Assembly (NCBI GenBank): GCA_039090855.1
Contig: CM077027.1
Coordinates: 104,941,187 to 105,005,186, forward strand
DNA: 64,000 nt
Direction of reading: 5' to 3'
From: Macrothele yani
Lineage: Eukaryota > Arthropoda > Arachnida > Araneae > Macrothelidae
The notes under the pieces were generated by a model. It saw nothing but the letters and a program-made list of their open reading frames with translations, was not told the origin of the DNA and searched no databases. This document shows, one piece after another, positions 10,953-21,969 of the stretch. The stretch's first letter is position 1, and every line of letters begins with the position of its first letter. A program made the position numbers and the translations under genes.

Positions 10953-10999
10953 GTCAAAAGAAAAGCGTTTAATAAATGCATCCTTACAGTCTTCCTTGT
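10953..10999 (+). mobile_element. RTE LINE fragment, piece 2 of a split copy
   Basis: KRKAFNKCILTVFL matches KRKVFDQCILPVL of the RTE copy at 43141-43180. It follows on from piece 1 (8748-8821) once the TTAA element is removed, and is cut at TA (11000-11001) by a Tc1 element. Confidence 0.7.
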
Positions 11000-11001
11000 T
11001 A

Positions 11002-12437
11002 CACTGACGGAAAGTGAAAAAATGAAAAATAACACCAAGAAGGAATTGGCGGACGATCATGAAATTTACATATGGTAATGGGGTCGAGTTTACGTAGGTG
11101 TGATGTCAATTTCGGGACCAACCGGTGAGCGCTTACGCCACAGCACGGCATAATATGAAAATTATCGTCGGTGGTATTTAAGGAGTACGGCGAAGTGAAT
11201 GTAATCAGTCGTCGGCGTACGGATACGTGCGAAGACCCGGAAGAAGCTGCAATGCCTGGACATGGAAGACGTGTACGATGTCAGCAGTTATCGGACTTTG
11301 AGCGAGGTCGTCTAGTCGGAATCCGCGAGGCCGGGTGGTCGTATCGTCGTATTGCGGAGCGAATTGGACGGGCAGCATCGGTGGTGGTACGATGGTGGCG
11401 TAGATGGTCCGAGGAACATTCCCACACGAGAAGACGTGGAACCGGGAGTCACAGACTGACTGATGAGCGGCCGATCGACGCATAAGAAGAGCGGCGTTGT
11501 CAAGCAGAACATCCACTGCGACGCAAATCCGAGCTGCCGTTGCACCTTGGTGACTGTGCGAACAATCCGCAACCGTCTACTGGACGCAGGACTACGTGCA
11601 CGTGTGCCTCTGGTATGTGTACCTCTCACTCCATCCCACCGTCAAGAACGGCTGCACTGGTGTCGCCAACGTCTGCACTGGAGAACGCAATGGCGATCTG
11701 TCGTGTTCAGCGATGAAAGCAGATTCTGCTTGGGAGCCTCCGATGGCCGTATGCGTGTTCCCAGACGCACAGGGGAGCGTCTCCACCCTTCTTGCATCCG
11801 CCAGCGTCACACAGGGCCTACACCTGGTCTCCTGGTGTGGGGAGCGATCAGCTGTCGGTCCCGTACACAACTAGTGTTTATACCGGGTACGTTAAACAGT
11901 ACCTCCTACATCAACAACATCATTCAGCCCGTTGTTGTGCCATTTATAAGGTAGGTCCATCGTGGTGTTTTCCAGCAAAATAACGCACGCCCACACACGG
12001 CACGTGCAACGCAACATGCACTTCAGGGTGTGAGACAACTTCCATGGCCTGCACGTTCACCGGATTTGTCCCCCCTTGAGCACGTGTGGGATTTTATGGG
12101 ACAACGACTTATCCTGTCTCCACGGCCAGCCACGACCATCCCCGATTTACGCGTCCAGGTTGAGGATGCTTGGAACTCAATACCCCAAACTTACATCCAA
12201 CATCTGTACGACAGACTCCATGCCAGAATTGCACAGTGTGACGCAGTTCATGGCGGTTCAACCTCGTACTAACCATGTTACAAGGAAATGTTATTTTTCA
12301 GTTTACCAGCAAATACAGCTGTATTTTGCCATAATGTTTTGATCACGTTATCCTCTGTATTCCGTTATTATGCTGTATAAATTTCGTTGGTATCAGACGT
12401 CTCCTTCTTGGTGTTATTTTTTCACTTTCCGCCAGTT
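11002..12437 (+). mobile_element. Tc1-like transposon with intact ends
   Basis: The terminal inverted repeats start CACTGACGGAAAGTG on the left and, read inward, AACTGGCGGAAAGTG on the right. They continue through GAAAAAATAACACC-like sequence to about 40 bp. TA dinucleotides (11000-11001, 12438-12439) flank the ends, as for all Tc1/mariner insertions. It is inserted in a RTE fragment. Confidence 0.88.
11249..12272 (+). pseudogene. Tc1 transposase, D2 mutated, frameshift and stop
   Basis: This cut-and-paste transposase starts at ATG 11249 (MPGHGRRVRC). The helix-turn-helix DNA-binding half is open to about 11460 (FERGRLVGIREAGWSYRRIAERIGR). A frameshift near 11465 then separates the catalytic half. 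The first Asp is in FSDESRF (11712-11714). A TAG lies at 11952-11954. The second Asp position reads Asn in QQNNARPH (11979-11981), and the Glu is in PLEHVWD (12078-12080). Thirty-two residues separate the second and third positions, two fewer than in classical DD34E Tc1. The lost Asp alone would abolish catalysis. Confidence 0.85.
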
Positions 12438-12449
12438 TATTTATTGTAG

Positions 12450-12560
12450 TTTCGGGGTTTAACAACTAACATAAGCAACCCTAAAGGATATAAGCAGTTG
12501 GGGTTTGGGGCCACTGGTTCCAGGGAGGTGAGAGAGCCAGCATCGTAGGACGTGCCACCA
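12450..12560 (-). mobile_element. SINE-A, degraded 3' part
   Basis: Reverse complement of the SINE body is recognisable (GTTTAACAACTAA, GATATAAGCAGT, CCACTGGTTCCAGGGA, GAGAGAGCCAG). The tRNA head is not recognisable. It lies between the Tc1 right end and RTE piece 3. Confidence 0.7.
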
Positions 12561-12670
12561 CCGTGCTCATCCCACACTTGAGTTCAGACCAAGCTCTGGC
12601 GACTAGCTAGAAATATACGTCTCTGATCGGTTGGGAGCCTGGCGGCATCTTCCCATTCTTAAATCTGGAT

Positions 12671-12795
12671 CAGAGTATGGAATTTAGCAAAAAACCCTCA
12701 TACAGTGGCTGCAAGCAACTGAACTAAACATGGAGAGGCGCATGCTTGGTTTAACGAAGAAAGATAGGAAAAGAAACTCACGTATTAGATCTTTA
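12671..12795 (+). mobile_element. RTE LINE fragment, piece 3 of a split copy
   Basis: CAGAGTATGGAATTTAGC through TGGCTGCAAGCAACTGAAC and the MERRMLGLTKKDRKRNS segment align with 43191-43300 of the better RTE copy. It continues piece 2 beyond the Tc1 and SINE insertions and ends near 12795 without the LINE tail. Confidence 0.7.
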
Positions 12796-13929
12796 CTATA
12801 TTTTTACAAAAATGTAGTTTCACAGGCCATACCTTATCCGCTTATAACCACTTAATGTTGCACAAAAGCCACTTTAGTTGAGAAATGCTTGTCAGCTTAC
12901 ATTATTTATGCTTTCAACCAATTTATTTTCAGGGAATTCTGAAATTCCATACTTCCATCTTAAAATTACAACTTCTACACTTGGATTTCCATTAGCAGAA
13001 ACGTCGCAAGCTTTCGTATTGCAACAAACATATGTGAATAACAGCGAATGGAAATACGATATTTATAAATCAAAAACAGCCCTCTTAAATAGACCCTCTC
13101 AAAGAAATTGCATCGGCGCATGATCAGAAGTGTTTATTACAACCAGCATCATCTAGTTAATTCACCAACTGTATGGGGAGAGCTGATCGGTAAGATCTTT
13201 GGAAGATGTTGTTCCTTGTGCGCAAGACAGCCCAATGGTGTAAGATTGTAGTGTCTTTAATTTAAAATTTTAGTTACATCACATGTCTCGTTTCTCAGAC
13301 ATGTCTTGCTCTTTCTCTATTTACTCGTTCAAGTGGTCCGCAGAATTCTGTGAATGTCGTTGATGTTTAGGAATACGCTGGGGAATCAGGTTCAGAATTG
13401 TGATCTTCCCCACAAAATTTCAATTTATTTCAAAGTTAAAATCCCTCATCAGAAGGGATATTCTGCTGGTAAATGTTCCGCAGAGGAATTGAATTACCTC
13501 TCATTAAAATTTGAAGGAGAAACAAAAGACCTGCGATAGATGAAGTCTTTTATGTAAAGGAATCAAACAGGTGATCCAAAATTTCTTGGAAAAATAGAAC
13601 CCAAACGCTTTTACTCACCATTCATTCACTCAGAACACGTGCTTTTTTGTTTCGAAATGACTTGCAGATTTTTCCATGTGTTTAGAAATAGTGTGTTTAG
13701 TAGGTTTTGGGGCATTATTCTTATGGTATTATTTAAGTGAGGATAATTCCAACTTCTAAGGAGGGCATACATACTTGGCAAAAAAAAAAAAAAACGTTTA
13801 GAAGTAATAATCCAATCAAAATAAAAATTGGCATGCGCAAACTAAATGTACAGGAAGGAAATAATTGCAATTCCAGAGCAATTGGGCCATTTATTCGGAT
13901 ATAAGGGATAAACGAGTGCGACAAGTCAG
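12796..13929. other. No recognised feature
   Basis: AT-rich sequence. Short open frames at 12878-13123 and 13354-13539 show no domain. A poly(A) run at 13780-13794 has no recognisable element next to it. Confidence 0.45.
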
Positions 13930-15010
13930 TATGTTGTAGCGCAACCTCTGGCTCGGATGCAAGCGGTTACACATACAGTTCACGGATACTGTCCTGAGGT
14001 ACTGCATGCCAGATGGTGTCTAAATTGCGGGCCAGTTCGCCGACATTCGGAGATGGGCGCAAGTGGCGTCCCGAACATGTTCGATCGGTGAGAGGTCAGG
14101 TGATCGGGTTGGCCGTGGAAGGGTGTCGACATTACGGAGGCAAGCCTGAAAGAGCCGTGCCGTGTGTGGTCACGTTGAAAAACTGCTCGGTCATTCTGCT
14201 ACAGGAAAGGCAACAGAACAAGTCGTAGAATATCTTCGACGTACCGTTGGGCAGTGAGGGTGTCCGGCTGTCGTAGGAAATGGCTCCCCAGACAGTCACT
14301 CCTGGTGAGCAAGCCGTGTGTCGTTCCACGGTGAAGACAAGATCCGTGCGCTAGCCGTCCAGTGTCCAGACAGCTATGCGCTGGCCATCAGCGCCAGGTG
14401 CAAATCGTGATTCATCACTGAAAACAACACGACGCCACTGGACACTATCCCGAGGTGATTGGGCCCAACACCACTGCGACAGGTGCTGGCGATGGCGGCT
14501 GGTCGGTGGTAGGTGGTGGAGTGGCCGCCTCGAATGTAGTCCCCGTGCCGCAAAACGTCTGGTAACTGTCCGGATGACAATTTCCGTACCTATAAATGAC
14601 TCAACATGGACACGGATAGATGGATAAATGAGAACAACAAATTTGGTTCTGTTTGGGCGGCCCTCATAATTGCTCGATCCTCGCGTTCTGTCTTTGCCCT
14701 CGGTCTTCCACTTTCCGCGTGACGGTGGGTTGTGCCCTCATCGACCCATTTGGCGCCAAGAACAACCGATTGCCGCGTCGCTCAGACCCAAATGCCTAGC
14801 GATACGGTGAATTGACTAACCCAATTATACATCCTCTCTCAAACTCGCTCAACTGCTCGTATTTTGAAAGAATCCGACGTCGAGGCAGTCTCACTGTCCA
14901 CGGAGGTTAATGCAACCACAATCCGCTGTCACAGTTGTCCCTGAGTGTGAGCTTTGCTCTTGATATGCCCTCCTCGATGCACGGTTCCCATGCGCCGTGG
15001 CGTACCACTC
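13930..15010 (-). pseudogene. Decayed Tc1-like transposase
   Basis: Minus-strand fragments in several frames give the Tc1 order. A DNA-binding-like part lies near 14640-14990. FSVMNHDLHLA, the eroded first-Asp motif, is near 14400-14430. GVTVWGAISYDSRTPS lies near 14265-14310, and SPDLSPIEHVRD with the third catalytic Glu near 14060-14100. Remains of the PHTARLFQ segment after the second Asp are visible near 14150. Many frameshifts and stops make it non-functional. No convincing inverted termini were found, so the limits are approximate. Confidence 0.7.
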
Positions 15011-15363
15011 TTTAGTCATCGGTCGTTATTTTTTAATCATTTGCATATTCGGCCCTGAGGTTGCATGCGTTGTTTCATTAGAATCGAACGGCTTTCTCAG
15101 GGTGCTACAATCTTTTTTTTTTTTTTTTTTTGGCAGAGGGTGTGTTTGCAAAAACCTGAGTCGCTTGAGTGATATTTTTTACGAACTTCGAGAGAAACGC
15201 ACACTTCAACGTTTCTTCAAAATTATACAAACTTTCGACGGGTTGTGAGCGACTCTGCAACTAATTCCTGACTGAACGGTCTCAAGAATCATTGCTAAAG
15301 TACCCCAATAGCAACTCACATCATGTTCTTAAGACAAATTTTGCCATGTACTGAAGATGATTG

Positions 15364-15428
15364 AAGCCCGGACCCCTTTCGGACGAATGATCAGAAGCCA
15401 TCGCTTAGACGAGCGCGCCACCGGATCG
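15364..15428 (-). mobile_element. SINE-A tRNA-head fragment
   Basis: Reverse complement of the SINE head: GCGCCACCGG at the end, preceded by ATCGCTTAGAC and GGACGAATGATCAGAAGCC. Only about 65 bp survive. Confidence 0.65.
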
Positions 15429-16591
15429 GCTCGGACGGGTATGAGCTTGACACTAATGATAATATTTTTAGTGACTTAATACTCTATAATGTTCATTCAG
15501 TAACGCTTTGCGCATTGATCTCAAATGACGACTAACGGAAGAACTAGAATTTTCCTACTCGCTGAACAGAAGACTGAACAGAGAGAGAGAGAGTACTTAC
15601 CACCAATCATTAAGTAATCCAAAATTTTATTCACATTCAGTTGACTCACAACACCCTAATCGTTCACCGATAACTGCAGGTTGATTTAACACACACATAA
15701 ATTGATATTGTTTTTTTCAATAAGACGTACACCCTCATTTAATCCTTTCGTTGCCGACGAGAGAGGAAACCAATAGCAGCTTCACCCTGTAGGACTGCGC
15801 GAGAGAATTTTCGCCCTGTGCGGCAGCGCCATTTATCGTCCGTCCTCTTGAACTGCGACAGACACATCTTGGTAATTCTTCTAACAAATATTATGCTCAG
15901 GTTAGGTTATTTAGGTTATTAGGACGGTATCAGCCGGACAATAATGAGATTTGCATTCAAATGCTTCAGATGACTGACTGCATTCCGTCACAATAACAAT
16001 CTTGATACATTTTATTAAACTTTCCATATGTTACTGACATTTCTCATCGACTTCAGGTTAACACTTATAAGGTTTTGTACTCCTCCATAACTGCAAGAAC
16101 TGTTTAGATATGACACTTTTTCCATTCTTGTAAAAAAACTTTGGACTCAAATCGTAAAACACTTTTAAAATGTTAACGATACAACAAATTTTCACTATTT
16201 AGTTTTGTGTTAGACACCTTTGGTGCTTTTCACATACCTCATACATCCATATGCGCCTAGAAGTAAACTTGAGACCTTGCTTCTGAAAAATTGTTTAATA
16301 AACGTGCAAAGTGAAACAGATAAATAATTAGTACAACAAAGTCACTGATCACAAGTAATTTAATTATACATAAAGTATTTTTGTGTAAGTTTTTACATTA
16401 ACTATATTTGTGTCAATCTTATAAATAATATAATGTCGCTTCATCAGTATATTTGTCATAAAATTGTGCGGTCCATTTGCCCAGCATGTGACAACGAGTA
16501 TATCTATTATCCCAGATGTACCATCGAATAATATACTTCCAGTTGATTTTATGCATAAATGAATATGTGTGGAGTACACGTATACCAAATT
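15429..16591. other. No recognised feature
   Basis: AT-rich sequence. A GAGA run at about 15580-15592 and short GGTTAGGTT/AGGTTATT repeats near 15900-15925 are the only patterns seen. No gene. Confidence 0.45.
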
Positions 16592-16870
16592 TGAAATCGA
16601 GCCGCGAATAATTTAGTGGTTAGAGATTTAGACTACTGATGGAGGGACCCCAGGTTCAAACTTAGCCTGATAGGTTTGAACCTGGGGCCTCTCCGTGATG
16701 GTGTGCATATCTAACAATCTCTGAATATCCGCCGTGCATTGGACGAGCACGTTAAGTGACAGCCCCCAGGTAGGAATCACCCGGTTATATATAAAGGCGT
16801 TCATTCCTAAGCCCCTTCCTAATTTCTCTCTGCCTTTCATGTGCACAATCGTACAGTGGCGCCATATAGT
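16592..16870 (+). mobile_element. SINE-B (second tRNA-derived SINE), diverged copy
   Basis: A tRNA-like head (GCCGCGAATAATTTAGTGG as A-box region; CAGGTTCAAACTT as B box) is followed by the core GAATATCCGCCGTGCATTGG...GCACGTTAAG. The core is shared with copies at 40228 and 42583. The B-box region is followed by its own inverted copy, giving a 16-bp palindrome at about 16647-16690. Confidence 0.7.
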
Positions 16871-16929
16871 GTGCTCTCTCTCTCTCATTTACAAACTATC
16901 CTGTTAGAATCGCTAGATTAGCTGAAACT

Positions 16930-17180
16930 TCCTTCCGTTTCTGTGCCTTGCCCGAAAGGGCACAGAAACTGAATGAAGTTAGAGCACATATATTTGAAAT
17001 ATATGGATTTTTGAGTACATACTCAAAAATGAGTACATATATTTCAAATTAGAAGTTCCAGATATACTCACAATTTATTCTCTGTATGTACTCAAAAATG
17101 AGTACGTGCCTTTTCCAGAAATGAGACACAAGTACTCGGAGTAATTATAAGCCCAGAATGCACTAAAAAACGAGTACATT
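16930..17180. repeat. Cluster of inverted repeats
   Basis: TTTCTGTGCC and GGCACAGAAA form a hairpin at about 16936-16965. A larger imperfect palindrome at about 16987-17050 pairs TTGAAATATAT and TTTTTGAGTAC with complementary arms. ACTCAAAAATGAGTAC recurs near 17028 and 17091, with a variant near 17161. These may be ends of a small decayed DNA element. Confidence 0.5.
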
Positions 17181-17269
17181 TTGCTTATTTCTAAGTACGA
17201 ATTTTTAACAGTGAATGTGTCTAAACTTGATATTCGTTTTTACGTACCGGTAGATTGACTTCATTGTGA

Positions 17270-17490
17270 CAAAATTATGGAGTTCGGAGCTGTACTTCTA
17301 AAATGTGAGATGTTCTTTGTTTATGCAGGAAAACCGCATACCTTGGGTATTTACTCAGAAACAACAAATATAAAATCCCCCAGGTGATTATTGAAGGAAG
17401 AATAGAAAGTAAAAGAAGAAGGGGAAGAAGAATAACCTGGCTGGACAATATTAAGGAGTAGACTGGAATGAACATCGAACATATTTTTAG
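17270..17490 (+). pseudogene. LINE reverse transcriptase C-terminal fragment
   Basis: The plus strand reads IIEGRIESKRRRGRRRITWLDNIKE, a stop, then TGM. This is the conserved basic C-terminal motif of several LINE reverse transcriptases (GKRRRGRPRTTWLDNIKEWTG type). It differs from the RTE copies in the window, so a second LINE family is represented. A stop codon replaces the Trp after IKE. Confidence 0.7.
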
Positions 17491-17565
17491 CACGTCTTTT
17501 GTAAAAAAAAGATCGTGCTTATGTTACCGGTTTGTCCGTCCGTCCGTTAGTCCGTCCGTCTGTAC
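17491..17565. repeat. Stem-loop followed by GTCC-rich repeat
   Basis: AGCACGTCTTTT and its near-complement AAAGATCGTGCT form a hairpin at about 17491-17522. Short GTCC repeats (TCCGTCCGTCCGTTAGTCCG) follow. This marks the left flank of the 150-bp array. Confidence 0.6.
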
Positions 17566-17579
17566 CCACGATATCTCTG

Positions 17580-19340
17580 CAACTATCAGTCCGATTTGAA
17601 AAATTCGTTTCGTATTGAGAAGCTTGAAATATGAGAATAATGATCCTTTATTTCGTTTTTTTTTTCCAATGTACAATTTCGCCGCTAGAGGGCGTAAATG
17701 CAGATGATGTCGAATTCAAAAACACGTTTTATTCCAGATATTTGCTTCCAAACATCCGATTGAAAAAATTATTTTATCTTTCGATTCCATTTATGTCGAA
17801 GAGTATTTTAGATATAGTTACTTTTTCAAATTACGCATAGATTTTCCGCTAGGGGGCGTAAAAGTAAATGACATTTTCCCGATAACTCTTCTTCTAAATA
17901 TCCGATTTGAAACATGTTTTCTCCAGCGGATACACCTCCTGATGGAAAATCTTTTGCATAGAATTTCAAATTTTTGGTAAATAATACTTTGGCCACCAGG
18001 GGGCGTAAGCGTTAATTTTTGCTTCTGATGTATTTGCCATAAAATCTGAGCTTCTAAAATATCGATTGGAAAAATTCTTTAGTGGACTGATGCCACTCAC
18101 ATCGATAAACCTTTTCGGAATATTTTCATCTTAAAATATTTCACAGTTTTTCCGCCAGGGGGTGTAGATGTATATCTCATTTTTGTCAATATCTCTACTT
18201 CTAGGAGTCCCATTTGAAAAATTCCTTCTTTGTTGGACAGTGTTTTCAGTGTGACATGTCTTTCATATAATTTCAAAATTTTCAAGTAATTCGTAGGCTT
18301 TCCGCTAGGTGGCTTAAAGGTAAATTGCTTTTTCCCCTATATCTCTGCTTCTAAATCTCCGATTTGAAAAATTATTTCTGCACCGGATACAGCTCCTGAT
18401 GAGAAATCGTTTGCCCATAATTTCTAACTTTTGTAAAAAAATGGTTTGGCCACCAGGGGGCGTAAATCTTAATTTCCACTTCTGATGTATTTATTTGCAG
18501 CAAAATATGAGCTTCTAAAATCTCGATTGCAAAAAAAGTCGTTTTTTGACGGATACTACTCATGTCGACAAACCCTTTGGGAACATTTTCTTCTTGAAAT
18601 AATGCATGGATTCTACGCCAGGGGACGTAGATGTATATCGTATTTTTGCCAATATCTCTACTTCTAGGGGTCCGAATTTAAAAATCATTCTTTTTTCGAT
18701 AGTGTTTCCGATGCGAAATGTTCTTTCTATAAAATCAAAATTTTCAAGTAAATCATAGACTTTCTGCTAGGAAGCACAAAGGTAAATTGCGTTTCCTGCG
18801 TTATTTCTGCTTGTAAGTCTTCCTGTATCGCATACAAGACCTGATGGAAAATATTTTCACATAATTTCTAATGTTTGGTAAAGAATGGTTTGACCACCAG
18901 GGGGTATAAGTGTTAATTTCTGCTTCTGATGTATTTGTAGCAAAATCTGGGCTCCTGAAAACTCGAATGAATATTTTTTCTTGGAGCGATACCGCTCATA
19001 TGGAAACACTTTTTGAGAATACTTTCTTCCTATATTAATGCATTGTTTTCCCACCAGGGGACGTAAAGTCACATCTTATTTTTGTCGATATCTCTGTTTC
19101 TAAGAGTCCGATTTGAAAAATTCTTTCGGTGTGGGGAAGCGTTTCCGGTGCGAAATGTTTCTCATATAAATTCATGTTTTTCTTAACGCACAAGTCTGCA
19201 ACCAGAGGGCGTAAGCTCGCGATTCCGTTTACAGCAATATCTGAGGGATTAAAAACCCGAATGAAAAATTTCATTCTTCCGTCAGACACTATTGTTTTCC
19301 TTACCGGTTCCATTGACTTTGAATAGCTTTGGTACATTTA
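17580..19340. repeat. About 150-bp tandem array with a CTCF-core-like motif in every unit
   Basis: Eleven motifs of the form CC(A/G)C(C/T)AGGGGGCG lie near 17683, 17846, 17993, 18152, 18302, 18450, 18616, 18764, 18893, 19051 and 19200. The spacing is 129-166 bp. Between motifs the units share ATATCTCTGCTTCTAA and CGATTTGAAAAATT. Three monomer types alternate with a period of about 455 bp: CCGCTAGG...TAAATTGC; CCACCAGGGGGCG...TTAATTTCTGCTTCTGATG; CCGCCAGGGG...GTAGATGTATAT. The motif is better preserved than the linkers in most units. It matches the core recognised by CTCF, but binding is not shown. Confidence 0.85.
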
Positions 19341-20631
19341 ATTTGCGTCAGAACAGATTCAAAAGACGTGCTTATTACACCCGAAAATTCGGTGTCATCT
19401 TTCTTGTTAGAGCTGCAACCACTCGTAGAAGTTTTGCTACGGTGGTCTCCGACCTCCGTTAGCACATTAAGAAGAATAGAAGTTTATGCTGACTTACAGT
19501 TCAACTTATATTAAATTTATGGTAAAATGAAGCACAAATTGTAAAATTATTAAAATATATTTAAATAATGAATTTGAAGCGCAAGTTTTCGAAGTATTGC
19601 CTAAATTCCGATATTATCAAAATCTTCCATGACCCTTTTTTTGAAAAGTGCTTTTAAGTGAAATACAGTCGAACCTGTACATAATGGGGAGATCCAAAAA
19701 CATTCGATATAGTGGAACTTCGTTATAACAGGAAAAATAAAAAGTGTTATTGTTTGCATAATATTACATTATGTCAGGTTAAAACTAGTCAATCACAAAC
19801 TATTTATCAATTAATCAAAGGTCAATAATAATAAGTGTTAATTGAAAACTGTAGCTAGCTTTGACCTGTTACATGTTGCATCGGATGTACGAGCCAATTC
19901 TTGTTTGATTTGTGTTTGCCATAAGCACTATTTTAAATGTTTTTCAATTTCCTCTGAGGCGGTGGCTAAGTTGTTTTAGAAGCAAAATAAACTCTGAGAG
20001 TTTCTAAACAGGGATTAAGTGATTGGAATGTAGCGAGGGAAGGGAATAAAAGACATTTTTTCCAGATGTATATTTGGCACGGTGTTAGTAAATTGCGGCG
20101 AGAGCCTCTTGTGGTCCCTAAATTCATACGGAAATTGCGGTTATAGCTTCAGAGAAGGGTAGTTGGCATCGGCTTAGTATTTACCCGCAACTCCATAGGT
20201 AAATTGCGGATAAAGCGTGCGGGAAGGGAAGACAACAAAAACATAATAGTTTACATCTTTACAGTAATGAAAATCAGCTAATGTTTCCAGGTTAAATATC
20301 TGTTTATATGGTTGCTGTAAGCGAAATGAAAAAACTTTTGTCTTACCGATGCTGAAAAGAGAAAGATGAAGTAACATATACAAAGCTTGAACATGCATAC
20401 TTTCTTATGCTTTTGAGGAAAGTTAAATACAGATAATTTAATTTTGCTTCCAACCTCAGCTTACCCGGAAATTTATATTTCGAAAAATATGATGCAAATT
20501 TCACTATTTCAAGTCTGGTTATACATCCTCCTCTATAATCGCTTACTTTCTTAGACACCATTTCTTTCTTTAGCATGGCAGTTTTGGATTTCCTTCTCCG
20601 AATGATATCACCTGAGCTTTGGATTTTGATA
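19341..20631. other. Mostly unrecognised; possible pogo-like end
   Basis: ACAGTCGAACCTGTACATAA near 19667 followed by GTGGAACTTCGTTATAAC resembles the terminus of pogo/Tigger-type elements, but no partner end was found. Around 20090-20230 a GTAAATTGCGG(A/C) motif recurs three times. Open frames at 20174-20398 and 20343-20696 (minus) have no recognised domain. Confidence 0.35.
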
Positions 20632-21466
20632 TACACTATATTGACAAAAATCACCGGACACCTAGAAGAGAAAAACAACATAGCATTTATTGACATACAT
20701 TAGTAAGGTGTCGGTCCACCTTTGACCTTAATGCATGCACTGATCCTTCCAGACATGCTTTCGACAAGGTTTTGGAACACAGCGATAGGTTTGCGCTTCC
20801 ATTCAGTACATAATGCTACCGCTAACTGTTGCTCAGTAGTAGATCTTGGTTCCAAACTTCTTATGCGGCCATCTAATGTATCCCATAGGTGTTCTATGGG
20901 ATTAAGATCAGGCCTCTGTGCCGTCCAGTCCACACACGATGCGGACTTAACCTCAAACCACGCCGTGACAGTTCTTACTTTATGGCTCGGTGCATTATCC
21001 TGCTGGTACCAACAATGCTCGGTTCCATAGTATTGCCAAAGAGTTGGTAGGGCATAATTGTCCAGAATATCGAGATGGACTGCTGGTTAACAGGTTTGTT
21101 CACGATAACCAATGGGCCAGGACCATACCACGAAAAACAACCCCACACGAGTATATTGCCAGCTCCAAACTTGACCGTAGGAACGGTATGGATCGTGTAT
21201 CTGGATTCATTAATCCATAGGACCCATTTCCATTGATCTACGGTCCACGATAAATGTTCTTTACATCATGCTAAACGACTAGTATCATTCTGAGTGGAAA
21301 TGAAAGGCTTATAAGCAGCCGCACGATCACGGCAACCCATGGAATGAAGTTCTCTGCGAATGGTATGTGTACATACCAAGGTTCCAGCATTTTTACTCAC
21401 CTGTACACTGAGGTCTTGTGCAGTACTCCGTCGATTAGCTGTTATAACGAAGTAAATTTCTCCGTC

Positions 21467-21545
21467 ACTTTTATCCGCGCCGGGGTTCGAACCCGAGTCC
21501 GCTTATTCCGGAACAAGTCGCTCTACCAACTGAGCTACGCAGACG
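21467..21545 (-). other. tRNA-like sequence within the 3' LTR of TRIM copy 1
   Basis: On the minus strand, GTCTGCG and CGCGGAT pair as a seven-base acceptor stem, two of the pairs being G-T. GCTC/GAGC forms the D stem with AGTTGGTA in the loop. TCGGG/CCCGG forms the T stem around TTCGAAC. A box (TAGCTCAGTTGG) and B box (GGTTCGAACCC) are intact. The anticodon arm is short (CTTGT/ATAAG with loop TCCGGA), so it is probably not a working tRNA. Confidence 0.85.
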
Positions 21546-21853
21546 TTTATTCTGCCTGCAATCTGCCTTTATGTCGTGTGCGTCCTGCTGGCAGGTACGT
21601 CGCATCTCCCCCCTCCGAAAGAGGGCCGGGTGCATGGCCCACGGGTCAGCCGTGACCATGAATCGTTGCAGGCAGCCATCCACTGTAGAACGTGCACTTG
21701 AAAACTCCCAGTCAATCTGGTGTGTGGAATGCAACGTCACACACATTTATTTTTCGAAGCGCTGGAGAAGGGATTCTCTGATTTTTCCTATCTCGCGGTG
21801 TGGAAAGAACATCACACCAATGCGAGATTTTGAATGGTCGGGTCACTCGGGTA

Positions 21854-21865
21854 GTTCGGGCGCCA
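21854..21865 (-). promoter_or_regulatory. Primer-binding site of TRIM copy 1
   Basis: TGGCGCCCGAAC on the minus strand, one base after the 5' LTR, is complementary to the 3' end of tRNA-Lys(UUU), including CCA. It would prime minus-strand cDNA synthesis. Confidence 0.9.
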
Positions 21866-21890
21866 TTACAACGAAGTAAATTTCTCCGTC

Positions 21891-21969
21891 ACTTTTATCC
21901 GCGCCGGGGTTCGAACCCGAGTCCGCTTATTCCGGAACAAGTCGCTCTACCAACTGAGCTACGCAGACG
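21891..21969 (-). other. tRNA-like sequence within the 5' LTR of TRIM copy 1
   Basis: This has the same cloverleaf as the sequence in the 3' LTR, with identical A and B boxes. As the LTR would contain the start of the RNA, an internal Pol III promoter here could drive transcription of the element. Confidence 0.85.

Noticed and set aside
15900..15930. AGGTTAGGTTATT words as telomere-type (TTAGG)n repeat
   Set aside because: Only two or three irregular copies; no array.
21467..21545. Functional tRNA gene (B box perfect, acceptor stem paired)
   Set aside because: The anticodon arm has a six-base loop and the sequence lies inside an LTR with an identical partner, so it is called tRNA-like.
21471..21746. 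Overlapping frames through the TRIM element as a coding region
   Set aside because: They cross the tRNA-like LTR and short interior in several frames, with no gag or pol motif.
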